From Cruoricaptor ignavus (GTDB lineage: Bacteria; Bacteroidota; Bacteroidia; Flavobacteriales; Weeksellaceae), in assembly GCF_900141665.1 (NCBI RefSeq), contig NZ_FQYI01000010.1:18272-82271 (forward strand): a stretch of 64,000 bases of DNA, written 5' to 3'. The stretch's first letter is position 1. Every line of letters begins with the position of its first letter. The position numbers were made by a program, and so were the translations under genes. The notes below the pieces were generated by a model. That model made no database searches. It worked only from the letters and a program-made list of their open reading frames with translations, and was not told the origin of the DNA. Shown in pieces: positions 36,933 to 45,692 of the stretch.

Positions 36933-37237
36933 TCTTCGTAATCTTCCGCCAAACTTTCCAGCGCAAACTGCCTGTTCGCCAGCCTGCGGTTTTCCGCCTG
37001 AAGTTCGCGCACCTTCTGCAGAAGATTATTTACCATATCAATTCCTGGCAAGTTGATTTCCAAATCATAATGCCAATTGGCAAAGCGCTCGAACGCAGGT
37101 AGTTCTTCGTACAGGATGTATGAAATTTCGTTTTCGGTAAAGCTCTTCAGCAGGCCAAAATCCACGAGTTCATCGATGAATTTCAGCTCCACATTATAGA
37201 TTTTCACTAGCTCTTCCCTTGAAATTCTGTTGCTCAT
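36929..37237 (-). CDS. cbpM: Chaperone modulator CbpM-like (MerR-like HTH)
   Basis: 102 residues. A MerR-type helical N-terminus (MSNRISREELVKIYNVE) is followed by a helical segment ending in a coiled coil (LLQKVRELQAENRRLAN). CbpM binds the J-domain of CbpA and inhibits it. Four bases after cbpA, so one operon. Confidence 0.88.
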   Translation of the reverse strand: MSNRISREELVKIYNVELKFIDELVDFGLLKSFTENEISYILYEELPAFERFANWHYDLEINLPGIDMVNNLLQKVRELQAENRRLANRQFALESLAEDYED

Positions 37238-37241
37238 TTCG

Positions 37242-38135
37242 TTAAGAATTTTTCAGTTGTTCAAAAAGTTCGCGCTGTTTATCCGTAAGGTTTGTCGGCA
37301 GCTTCACATCGTACGATACGAATAAATCGCCAAAATTCCCATCTTCCTTATACACCGGGAAACCTTTTCCGCGAAGCCTCACCGTAGCACCGTTTTGCGT
37401 ACCAGGCTTTACTTTCAGGTTCACGGTTCCGTTCAGAGTTTCCACCTTCACATCGCCGCCAAGCACCGCTGTATAAAGGTCTATCGGCACTTTCATCCGC
37501 ACATCATCACCTACCCTGTCAAAATTCGGATCGCTGGCAATGTTGAAGGTAATGTACAAATCGCCGCTTGGTCCGCCATTTATTCCTGGCTGCCCGTAGC
37601 CTTTCAGCCTGATTTGCTGCCCGTCATAAACGCCGGCAGGAATGGTGATGCGCACCTTTTTTCCGTTGATGTCGAAAGTTTGCTGGTGCGTAGCGGTAGC
37701 ATCCCGCATATTCAGGTTGAGCTCAGCGTAGGCATCCTGCCCTTTGAATTTTCCGGAAGCGCTTCCACGGCTGCTTCTGCCGGAGAAACCGCCGCCAAAC
37801 ATACTTTGGAAAAACTCCGAAAAATCGCCTTCTTCAAAATTTCCGCTAAAGCCTTCAAAACCGCCACCCTGTGAAGAGCGGTACTGCTGTTGTGCTTTCT
37901 CGTACTCTTCGCCGTGCCGCCAGTTTTCGCCGTATTTATCGTACTTCGCACGGTTTTCCGGGTTGCTCAGCACTTCGTTGGCTTCGTTCAATTCCTTAAA
38001 TTTCCGCTCGGCCTCTTTGTCACCAGGATTTACATCTGGATGAAACTTCCGCGCAAGTTTGCGGTACGCCTTCTTGATTTCATCCGGTGTGGCGGTTTTC
38101 GAAACGCCCAGCGTTTTATAATAATCGATGAACAC
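37242..38135 (-). CDS. cbpA: DnaJ-type co-chaperone CbpA
   Basis: 297 residues. J domain with the HPD motif (FHPDVNPG), then a Gly/Phe-rich linker ([16 protein letters not shown]), then two CTD domains; no zinc finger, which separates it from DnaJ. It stimulates DnaK. The start appears to be GTG at 38135 ([12 protein letters not shown]), as no in-frame ATG exists just upstream. cbpM follows. Confidence 0.95.
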   Translation of the reverse strand: MFIDYYKTLGVSKTATPDEIKKAYRKLARKFHPDVNPGDKEAERKFKELNEANEVLSNPENRAKYDKYGENWRHGEEYEKAQQQYRSSQGGGFEGFSGNFEEGDFSEFFQSMFGGGFSGRSSRGSASGKFKGQDAYAELNLNMRDATATHQQTFDINGKKVRITIPAGVYDGQQIRLKGYGQPGINGGPSGDLYITFNIASDPNFDRVGDDVRMKVPIDLYTAVLGGDVKVETLNGTVNLKVKPGTQNGATVRLRGKGFPVYKEDGNFGDLFVSYDVKLPTNLTDKQRELFEQLKNS

Positions 38136-38170
38136 TTTATATTTTGGATTTTTGTTAAAAGTTTAGGTTT

Positions 38171-38340
38171 AAACCACGGTGGCACAGCGTTTTTTTTCAA
38201 TACAACTTCTAAAACACTGAGGCACAAAGTTTTTGCATTCTCGTTTTAAATTTAACTAATAAACTTCTCATTCAACGAAACACAGCGACACAGTGATTTT
38301 TTGTTTAATTTAACCTAAAACACCGAGGCACAGAGTTTTC
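38171..38340. repeat. Degenerate intergenic repeat, four copies of a ~25-base unit
   Basis: Four relatives of aaaACACcGAGGCACAgaGttttt lie at 38171-38197, 38211-38234, 38277-38302 and 38317-38340, spaced 40-66 bases, in the 272-base gap between cbpA and the M1 peptidase. They are followed at 38341-38400 by TTTACTTTTTACTTGGCTCTT-like degenerate runs. I see no ORF, promoter or terminator in this gap. The unit has weak GC-rich self-complementarity (CACCGAGG/CACGGTGG). Confidence 0.65.
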
Positions 38341-38407
38341 AGAAACCTTTTACTTTTTACTTGGCTCTTAAACTTTTTACTTTTGCTTTTACTTTTTCCC
38401 TGGCTCT

Positions 38408-40915
38408 TTACTTATACGCTTCAATCGCTGCATTCATCAGCTCTACCTGCCTTTGCAGGCTCTCGCTTTTCGGGTTTTTGCGCAGTGTTTCCATCTTCTT
38501 TGCCAGCCCGTCTTTCAGCATTTGGCTAATCATCATCTTAGCCTGAGGATTATCGGAAAGCTGTCCGCTCGTCATTTTCAAAACCTTCGTTAAATTTTGC
38601 GTAGCCTTCAGGTTATCCGTCGTCATAATCATATTGAACGCCGCTTCAGCGGAAGCACCAAGCTTCGCATCCTGAAATTTCACGAAAGGGTAAAACGCTG
38701 CAACTTGCGCTACAGCAGGCAACTGACTTTCAATTTTATTCTCAACAATCACAGGAAGCATCGCCATTATCAGTTCTTCATTGGCACCATCCAAATCCAG
38801 CTTGTCCGCCAGCGCTGCAATTTTCGCCGGCTCGATTTTGAAAAGCGCGGCAATTGAATTTCCTTTGACCGAATTGGAAACCGACTGACTGCCCTTTTCG
38901 AAAATCGGCAGGTATTTCCTGTCCTTGGTTTTTGCCAGGGCAGAAATTGCCGCCGCCTGAACTAAGGTTTTCGGGTCATTCTGCGCTAATTTTTCCACTT
39001 CGGAAAATACAGATTTATGGACGGAATTTTTTGTTAAATCCAATCCCTGCAAAGCTTTGATGCGAATTCTGAAGTTGGGATCCTTCAATGCTGCCGCAAG
39101 AATCTGTTGGGCGATCGCATCGCTGTTATTTTCTGCTGCAAATTCCACGGCTTTCCATCGGCTCAAAAATTCCTTAGAACCCTGATACTGAACAAGATAC
39201 TGCGCCGAAGTTTTCTTTTCTTCAATATCGGCAATCAATATTCCGTCGGCATTCAGATTGACTAAGGTTGGATTGCTTGCTGCCGGAATCGTGAAGCTGT
39301 TGCTGGATTTTGCATCCACCCAAACATTCTGCCGGGAAACTTTTCCGCCTTCGAAAACATCGATGGCCAAAGGAAATTGGAAGTGCGGTGTCTGCGTTTG
39401 TGAAATGTTCAGCTGCAGCTGTTTTTTCACAGGTTCATAGCTGTAGGTGTAGCTGATTTTCGGATTACCGCTGCCGAAAAACCACTGATTGAAAAACCAG
39501 TTCAAATCCTTGCCTGAGACTTTTTCCAGCGCCAAACGAACCTGATGCGCTTCACCAGTTCCAAAGGCGTTCGCCTTCAGGTATTCCGAAATTCCGGCGA
39601 AAAACGCTTCATCGCCCAAATAATTCCGCAGCATATGAAGGATGCCGCCACCTTTGTTATAGCTTACCGCATCGAACATATCTTCCCTGCTCTTGTAATC
39701 GAAGCGCACGAGATGCTTATGGTAATTGCCAGGGCTCATCCTATAGCCACGAAGCGCAGACATCATCGTATAATCCGCCAAATCTTTACCATATTTATAC
39801 TCATTCCACAGATATTCTGAATAATTTGCAAAAGATTCATTCACGGTGAGGTTACTCCAGCTTTCCGCCGTTACCAGATCGCCAAACCAATGGTGGAAAA
39901 GCTCGTGCGCTATCACATCTTCCCATCTGTTTTCATCGATCAAATCTCCTGGCTTTTGCTGAGACATCGCGCTGTGCAGCGTAGCGGTAGTGTTTTCCAT
40001 CGCTCCGGATACATAATCCTGCGCCGTCATTTGTGCATACTTTTGCCATGGATAATCGTAGTTCAGCAGCTTGGAAAAATACTCTATCATTTCAGGCGTC
40101 ATCCCGAAAATCTGCTTGGCATAAGGCTCGTACTCCTTCTCCACATAATAATCCACCGGGATGTTGCGCCATTTATCGCGAACCACTGCATAATCGCCCA
40201 CACCCATAAAGAACAGGTACGGTGCGTGCGGCTTATCCATCACCCAATGATCTGTGCGAAGGCTGCCGGCTTCCTTTTTTGATTCCTTCAGAACGCCGTT
40301 GGAAAGCGTGACGAATTTATCAGGCACCGTCATTATGATTTCCTGCGTGGTTTTCTGGTTCGGCTTATCAATCGTCGGGAACCAAACGGAAGAAGATTCG
40401 GTTTCACCCTGCGTCCAAATCTGCGTCATCTTGCCCGGATCTTTACCCTGAGCGTTAATGAAGTACAGGCCCTTTGCATCGGAAATCGCTGCGCTGCCTT
40501 TCTGGGTGGTTTCGTTCGGCCGCGCTGTATATTTTATGTAAACCGTGTAATCTTCGTTCCGGTTGAAAGTTTTGCCGAGGTTAATTTTCAGCAAATCATC
40601 GCGGTAATCGTATTTCAGAGGCTGTTTCATGCCCCCGTTTTGCATTGCCACTTCGTGGATGAGCATCGCTTTGGCGTTCAGCACCAGTGAATCGGTTGGG
40701 TAGAAATAAGGCTTTGCCGTGAGCCATTCTTCGCCGCTCATCTGCTCTTTCTCGAAATCGAATTTCACCTTCAGCTTCGTATGCTTCAGCTCGGTAGTTT
40801 TCGTGTGAGATGCACGGTAAATACTTTCCCTGCCGGAAGTTTCCGTTTGCGCAAAGACGAAATCAGCTGCGAACACCGAGCCTAAAAGCAGCGCTGAGAA
40901 GAATATTTTTTTCAT
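38408..40915 (-). CDS. M1-family zinc aminopeptidase, secreted
   Basis: 835 residues with a signal peptide (MKKIFFSALLLGSVFAADFVFA). N-terminal beta domain, then the GAMENTTATL substrate motif and zinc site HELFHHWFGDLV (HExxH) with a downstream glutamate in NLTVNESFANY. The C-terminal third is HEAT-like helical repeats. It removes N-terminal residues from peptides, probably in the periplasm. Directly followed by the degenerate repeat region. Confidence 0.94.
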   Translation of the reverse strand: MKKIFFSALLLGSVFAADFVFAQTETSGRESIYRASHTKTTELKHTKLKVKFDFEKEQMSGEEWLTAKPYFYPTDSLVLNAKAMLIHEVAMQNGGMKQPLKYDYRDDLLKINLGKTFNRNEDYTVYIKYTARPNETTQKGSAAISDAKGLYFINAQGKDPGKMTQIWTQGETESSSVWFPTIDKPNQKTTQEIIMTVPDKFVTLSNGVLKESKKEAGSLRTDHWVMDKPHAPYLFFMGVGDYAVVRDKWRNIPVDYYVEKEYEPYAKQIFGMTPEMIEYFSKLLNYDYPWQKYAQMTAQDYVSGAMENTTATLHSAMSQQKPGDLIDENRWEDVIAHELFHHWFGDLVTAESWSNLTVNESFANYSEYLWNEYKYGKDLADYTMMSALRGYRMSPGNYHKHLVRFDYKSREDMFDAVSYNKGGGILHMLRNYLGDEAFFAGISEYLKANAFGTGEAHQVRLALEKVSGKDLNWFFNQWFFGSGNPKISYTYSYEPVKKQLQLNISQTQTPHFQFPLAIDVFEGGKVSRQNVWVDAKSSNSFTIPAASNPTLVNLNADGILIADIEEKKTSAQYLVQYQGSKEFLSRWKAVEFAAENNSDAIAQQILAAALKDPNFRIRIKALQGLDLTKNSVHKSVFSEVEKLAQNDPKTLVQAAAISALAKTKDRKYLPIFEKGSQSVSNSVKGNSIAALFKIEPAKIAALADKLDLDGANEELIMAMLPVIVENKIESQLPAVAQVAAFYPFVKFQDAKLGASAEAAFNMIMTTDNLKATQNLTKVLKMTSGQLSDNPQAKMMISQMLKDGLAKKMETLRKNPKSESLQRQVELMNAAIEAYK

Positions 40916-40933
40916 AATATTTTTAATGTAAAA

Positions 40934-41728
40934 TTACACCGCTACCGGTGCTTTTATGCCGGGATGTGGATTGTAATCTTCCAGTGTGAAATCTTCATAT
41001 TTAAAATCGAAAATATTTTTGATTTCCGGGTTCAGAATCATTTTTGGCAAAGGCCTTGGTTCGCGTGAAAGCTGCTTTGTTACCTGCTCAAAATGGTTGC
41101 TATAGATGTGCACATCGCCAAAAGTGTGGATGAATTCGCCCAGGCCCAAACCGCAAACCTGAGCCACCATCATCTGCAGAAGTGCGTAGCTAGCAATGTT
41201 AAACGGCACGCCCAGAAAAACATCGGCGCTGCGCTGATAAAGCTGTAGGGAAAGCCTTCCATCAGCCACATAAAACTGGAAAAGTGCGTGGCAGGGCGCC
41301 AAAGCCATATGGGGAATTTCCGCCACATTCCATGCGGAAACGATGAGCCTGCGGGAATCCGGATTGGTTTTGATTTGCTCTACAACTTCCGAAATCTGGT
41401 CGATGGTTTTTCCATCAGCACCGCTCCAGCTTCTCCATTGTGCGCCGTAAACAGGGCCTAAATTTCCATTTTCATCAGCCCATTCATCCCAGATGGAAAC
41501 GCCGTTTTCCGTGAGGTAGCCGATGTTCGTATCGCCTTTCAGGAACCATAGCAGCTCGTAAATTATGGATTTCAGGTGGACTTTTTTCGTGGTAACCAGC
41601 GGGAAGCCTTCCTCCAAATCGAACCGCAGCTGGTAGCCGAACACACTCCTTGTTCCGGTGCCTGTTCTGTCCGCTTTATCGGTGCCGTTGTCCAAGATAT
41701 GCTGAAGAAGGTTGAGGTAGTTTTGCAT
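40934..41728 (-). CDS. thyA: Thymidylate synthase
   Basis: 264 residues, the ThyA length. The catalytic cysteine is in [12 protein letters not shown], the dUMP-binding arginines are in [17 protein letters not shown], and the N-terminus has [18 protein letters not shown]. It makes dTMP from dUMP using methylene-tetrahydrofolate. It precedes the M1 peptidase by 18 bases, so the two may share a transcript. Confidence 0.98.
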   Translation of the reverse strand: MQNYLNLLQHILDNGTDKADRTGTGTRSVFGYQLRFDLEEGFPLVTTKKVHLKSIIYELLWFLKGDTNIGYLTENGVSIWDEWADENGNLGPVYGAQWRSWSGADGKTIDQISEVVEQIKTNPDSRRLIVSAWNVAEIPHMALAPCHALFQFYVADGRLSLQLYQRSADVFLGVPFNIASYALLQMMVAQVCGLGLGEFIHTFGDVHIYSNHFEQVTKQLSREPRPLPKMILNPEIKNIFDFKYEDFTLEDYNPHPGIKAPVAV

Positions 41729-41760
41729 TGAAGAAGGTTGGGGTTGAGATTGAGAACAAT

Positions 41761-43173
41761 TTACTTCTTCACGAAAACCGCGAAATCGCCTTTCTGCATT
41801 GTGAAAGATTTGTTGTCGGAGAAATTCCTGCGAAAGCCGGTGAAATGGTTTTTGAATTCACCATTAATATGATCATCCAAAATTTCAAACGGGACGAAAT
41901 CTTTCGACATATTTAAAACCACCAAAACTTCATCCGCACCGTTTTTCCGAAGGTAGGCAAGAATTTTATCATCGGCAGAAGTCTTAACGAAAGAAGTTTG
42001 CACCGAAGAATCACCGCCACGAAGCGCAGGATTTTTCTCCCTCAGCTCAAACAATTTTTTGTAAAATTTCGCCAGCTGAAAATCGCCAGTCCAGTTGATT
42101 GGGTCTTTCTCGAAAAACTCCAAACGCTTATGGTTCGGCAATTCCTGCCCGGAATACATCAGCGGAATGCCATTCCAGGTTGCGGAAAAAACTGCTAATG
42201 GCAGCGCAACATCGCCGTATTTTTCGTACTCCGTACCATTCCAGGTATTTTCATCGTGATTGGTGGTAAACCACGCTCTCATCGAACTATCGCCGATTGC
42301 TCCGTACCGCATCAGCATTTCGCGAAGTTCGTTCAGCGGCAGATTATTGTGGTAATAATCCCGCGTTTTATGCATCCAAGCCCACGAATAGCTTGCATCG
42401 AAAACCTTCCCGTACTCCGGATTTTCCAGTTCATCAAATTCGCCCAAGAAAAACAGCGGCTTCAGCGTCTCAACTTCCGGCCGCGCTTCCTCCCAGAAAT
42501 CCACTTCCACCCAGCTTGCCAAATCGCATCGGAAACCGTCGATATCCGTTTCCCGCACCCAAAACTTCATCGCATCTATCATCGCTTTCCGCATTTCAGG
42601 GTTGCCGTAGTCCAGCTCGATGATGTCATCCATTCCGGAAGCAATTTTGAAGGTGCCGTTTTCCTTCAGGTAATATTCCGGGTGCGTTTTCGTCCAGATA
42701 TGATCCCAGCCCGTATGATTGGCAACCCAATCGATAATCACCTTAAAGCCTTGATTATGAGATACTTTCACGAGATGCTTGAAGTCTTCCAGCGTACCGA
42801 ATTCCGGATTTATCGCGGTGTAATCCTGCGCTGCATAAGGGCTTCCCATCGTACCCTTTTTATTTTGCTGGGCGATGGGTGTTACGGGCATAAACCACAG
42901 CGTTTGCACGCCCATTTTCCGCAGCCTTGGCAGGTGCTCTTCAAAAGCGCGGAAAGTGCCTTCCTTAGTGTATTGGCGCACATTTACTTCGTAGATATTT
43001 CCGCTGTGCATCCAGTCTTTTGGCGTTTCTTGTTTCATAATATTTTTTTGCGAAGTGCAGGCTAAAAGTGTGGCGCCAAGCAGCACAGCGCCGGAAATTT
43101 TCAGGATTAAATTCTTTCGGTAAAATGCTAAGCTATTGTTTTTCAAATCGTTAAGTTTTTGTTTAAATTTCAT
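41761..43173 (-). CDS. Alpha-amylase family (GH13) lipoprotein
   Basis: 470 residues from the ATG at 43173, the third of three consecutive ATGs. Lipobox LLACTSQ gives a lipidated cysteine near residue 38. The (beta/alpha)8 barrel has IDWVANHTG (region I), [10 protein letters not shown] (nucleophile Asp), FLGEFDE (acid/base Glu) and [11 protein letters not shown] (third acid). It hydrolyses alpha-glucans, probably at the outer membrane or periplasm. The start overlaps the upstream pRiA4b stop by 11 bases. Longer in-frame readings upstream lack a signal peptide at the N-terminus. Confidence 0.93.
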   Translation of the reverse strand: MKFKQKLNDLKNNSLAFYRKNLILKISGAVLLGATLLACTSQKNIMKQETPKDWMHSGNIYEVNVRQYTKEGTFRAFEEHLPRLRKMGVQTLWFMPVTPIAQQNKKGTMGSPYAAQDYTAINPEFGTLEDFKHLVKVSHNQGFKVIIDWVANHTGWDHIWTKTHPEYYLKENGTFKIASGMDDIIELDYGNPEMRKAMIDAMKFWVRETDIDGFRCDLASWVEVDFWEEARPEVETLKPLFFLGEFDELENPEYGKVFDASYSWAWMHKTRDYYHNNLPLNELREMLMRYGAIGDSSMRAWFTTNHDENTWNGTEYEKYGDVALPLAVFSATWNGIPLMYSGQELPNHKRLEFFEKDPINWTGDFQLAKFYKKLFELREKNPALRGGDSSVQTSFVKTSADDKILAYLRKNGADEVLVVLNMSKDFVPFEILDDHINGEFKNHFTGFRRNFSDNKSFTMQKGDFAVFVKK

Positions 43174-43714
43174 CATCATCGTAGAATTCGTCGGAAAAAT
43201 CTGCATTATCAAAATCATCATCGTCATCGAAATCTTCGCCGTAAAATTCTTCATCCAAATCAAAATCTTCAGACTTTGTTTTGTTAAGAAGTGTAGAATC
43301 TGTAGACTTTGCGGGTGCCTTCAAAGGAACGGAGCCAAAGCGGAAAACGGTGACGGGATAATTTACAGCGGATTTTCCTTCCGCGGTGCCTATAAGCTCG
43401 CAGAAAAACTCCCATAGTTCCAGCAGGCCGTATTGGAATTGAAGTTTATCGCCCTCCTGCTGAAAAACCTCATCTATATAGACATCGGACATTATTTCCC
43501 CATCCCCTTCGTCGCTCATATCTTCCAGCGGCACGCTTTTCAGAACCGCACCGTCCTCATCAAAGAGATTGAAGACGCTAAGCTCATCGCCCTGCAGGCT
43601 AAATGCGCTCCTGATAGCCTCGTGCAGGTTCCACAAAGTTTGCTTGCCCTTTATTTCTATATCGCGGAATACATCTTCCTTTGTATCCAGAATTACCCTT
43701 ACTTTATAGATCAT
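43163..43714 (-). CDS. Plasmid pRiA4b ORF-3-like (IS1096-passenger/TnpR-type) protein
   Basis: 183 residues. The N-terminal domain (MIYKVRVILDTKEDVFRDIE, followed by TLWNLHEAIRSAF) is the pRiA4b ORF-3 fold. It ends in a very acidic Asp/Glu tail rich in DDDDDF and YDDDE, about 40 residues. Function unknown; the family name comes from a plasmid gene and does not imply mobility here. The stop overlaps the amylase start. Confidence 0.82.
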   Translation of the reverse strand: MIYKVRVILDTKEDVFRDIEIKGKQTLWNLHEAIRSAFSLQGDELSVFNLFDEDGAVLKSVPLEDMSDEGDGEIMSDVYIDEVFQQEGDKLQFQYGLLELWEFFCELIGTAEGKSAVNYPVTVFRFGSVPLKAPAKSTDSTLLNKTKSEDFDLDEEFYGEDFDDDDDFDNADFSDEFYDDDEI

Positions 43715-43789
43715 TGCTTTTTTATTTTACCAAACACAAAGATAATGCAAAAAAATAGGCTGAAATTTCCAAGCTTCAAAACTAAAATT

Positions 43790-44842
43790 TTAGTTTAACT
43801 GAGGGGATGCAATTTCGCCTGGGTCGGAGGCTCTATCCAGCGTAAAGGCAAATTTTGTTCCCGAAAGATACTCGCTTTCCACCGTTATATTTTCGCTGTG
43901 GGCTTCCAAAATGTGCTTTACAATGGCAAGGCCCAGGCCGGAGCCGCCCGCCCTGCGGGACCTGCTGGATTCTACTCGGTAGAACCGCTCGAAGATGCGC
44001 GGCAGGGCTTCCGGTTTTATCCCCATCCCATTGTCTTCCACTTCTATGTAAACTTTGTTCAGCAGCGCAGTGGTTTTTACAATTATCTGCGCCTCGGAAC
44101 GGTTGGAGTAGTGTATTGCATTGGAGACCAGGTTTATAAGTACCTGGGAAATTTTCTGCTTATCCGCGCTTACTGTAAGCCGGCTATCTGTTGACTTTAG
44201 GCTCAGCGCTGCCCCTTTGCTCTGGGCGTCATACTCCAGCATTTCGAAAATTTCCCTCACGAGCTGGTTGATGTCAAAAGAGGTAATGTTCAGTATGATT
44301 TCCCCCGCTTCGAAACGGTTAATCATATCCAGATCGTTTACAATATTTATAAGCCTCTCGAGCGATTTGGCTATCCTCTCGAGATACTTGTCGCGTATGG
44401 CGAGGTTTTCCACCCCGCCGTCCCGCAGGGTTTCCACATAGCCCTGAATAGAGAACAGCGGCGTCTTCAGCTCGTGTGACACATTGCCTATATATTCCTT
44501 GCGGTAGTTTTCCATCTGCTTCATGGTGTCGTTGGTCTCGTTCAGGCCGGTGATTTTCTCGGAAAGTTCCTCGAAACCTATGCGTCTTTTTTCGTCGAAA
44601 ATCTTCACCGGGAGCTTATCGGCTATGCTTTTTACCTGCTTTCTGCCATAGTACCGGAAGAGCATATCTGCCCCGAAATAGTTTACCGTGAATATCATTA
44701 GCCCGCAGATGATGATGATCAGAAGCTGGTTTACATCTTTTTTGATTAAATTGCTCTGGAGGTAGTTCCAAAGGAAGACGATCAGCATGATGAGCAGGGT
44801 AACTGTCAGCGAGGTGAATAAAACGAGCTTGCCTTTGCCCAT
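43790..44842 (-). CDS. Sensor histidine kinase (PhoR-like)
   Basis: 350 residues. Two N-terminal membrane helices (6-27, 38-58) with almost no periplasmic loop, then HisKA with H123 (NVSHELKTP), N-box (INLVSNAIHYSN), and G-boxes (DNGMGIK, GGSGLGLAIVKHIL). The lack of a large sensor domain is typical of PhoR-type kinases that sense through partners. It overlaps the response regulator by one base (TAATG). Confidence 0.94.
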   Translation of the reverse strand: MGKGKLVLFTSLTVTLLIMLIVFLWNYLQSNLIKKDVNQLLIIIICGLMIFTVNYFGADMLFRYYGRKQVKSIADKLPVKIFDEKRRIGFEELSEKITGLNETNDTMKQMENYRKEYIGNVSHELKTPLFSIQGYVETLRDGGVENLAIRDKYLERIAKSLERLINIVNDLDMINRFEAGEIILNITSFDINQLVREIFEMLEYDAQSKGAALSLKSTDSRLTVSADKQKISQVLINLVSNAIHYSNRSEAQIIVKTTALLNKVYIEVEDNGMGIKPEALPRIFERFYRVESSRSRRAGGSGLGLAIVKHILEAHSENITVESEYLSGTKFAFTLDRASDPGEIASPQLN

Positions 44843-45531
44843 TACACCATAAGTTTGTAGCCTATGCCTTTAAGCGTCTGTATGGAGGAGTCGCCAAGTT
44901 TTTCTCGCAGCCTGCGCACATGGACATCTATGGTGCGCTCTCCTACCACTACTTCATTCCCCCAAACTTTTTCCAGGATTTCTTCCCTTTTGAAAACTTT
45001 TTGGGTGTTGGTGGCCAGCAGGTAGAGCAGGTCGAATTCCTTTTTTGGTAGAAGGATCGCCTCGCTGCCCCTGGATACGCGGAAGTTTTCCCTATCTATC
45101 TGCAGCTCCCCTACCGAGAGTATCTTATCTTCCGGCATGCTGGTGGTCTGCAGCTTCAGCAGTGCATTTATTTTGGAAATAAGAACTTTTGGCTTGATGA
45201 CTTTGATCACATAATCATTTGCCCCCGCCTGGTAGCCCGCAAGCTGAGAGAATTCTTCCGCGCGGGCGGATAGGAAAACGATGAGGGTGTTCCTCAGCTC
45301 CGTTTGCTGGCGCAGTTCCTTGCAGGTTTCTATACCGTCTTTGCCGGGCATCATCACATCGAGAAGTATCAGATCCGGGATCACTTCTTTGGCAAGCGAG
45401 ACCCCGTCTTCCCCGTTATCTGCCATATAGACTTCGTAGCCCTCTTTTTCGAGATTATAGGACATAATTTCCAGAATATCCTGCTCATCATCTATCAGCA
45501 GGATTTTCTTTGAAAAAACCGATTCTTCCAT
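44842..45531 (-). CDS. Response regulator, OmpR/PhoB family
   Basis: 229 residues. Receiver domain with acidic pair D14/D15 (LLIDDEQ), phospho-acceptor D58 (LILLDVMMPGKDG) and a winged-helix OmpR-type C-terminal domain (KEFDLLYLL, ERTIDVHVRRLREKLG, IQTLKGIGYKL). Phosphorylated by the downstream-encoded kinase. Divergent from the TonB receptor gene, which it may regulate; PhoB-like is an inference from domain type. Confidence 0.95.
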   Translation of the reverse strand: MEESVFSKKILLIDDEQDILEIMSYNLEKEGYEVYMADNGEDGVSLAKEVIPDLILLDVMMPGKDGIETCKELRQQTELRNTLIVFLSARAEEFSQLAGYQAGANDYVIKVIKPKVLISKINALLKLQTTSMPEDKILSVGELQIDRENFRVSRGSEAILLPKKEFDLLYLLATNTQKVFKREEILEKVWGNEVVVGERTIDVHVRRLREKLGDSSIQTLKGIGYKLMV

Positions 45532-45606
45532 GTTGATAAAACTTATCCCAAAATTATAAAAATGAAAATATTAAACAGCATTTTTTTACAATTTAAACCC
45601 AGATAC

Positions 45607-45627
45607 TTTGTTAACAAATACTTAATA
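45607..45627. promoter_or_regulatory. Pho-box-like repeats in the regulator/TonB intergenic region
   Basis: TTAACA (45611-45616) and TTAATA (45622-45627) start 11 bases apart, the spacing and sequence of Bacillus-type PhoP boxes (TTAACA-N5-TTAACA); 11 bases is also the classic PhoB spacing. TTTGTTAACAAA (45607-45618) is also a perfect palindrome. Position between the two-component genes and the TonB receptor fits autoregulation and target control. Not tested. Confidence 0.45.
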
Positions 45628-45692
45628 TAAAAATGCTGCATATATCGTTTAGAAATATTTTCTTTGCACCGAAATATATTTAGTAAGGAAAT

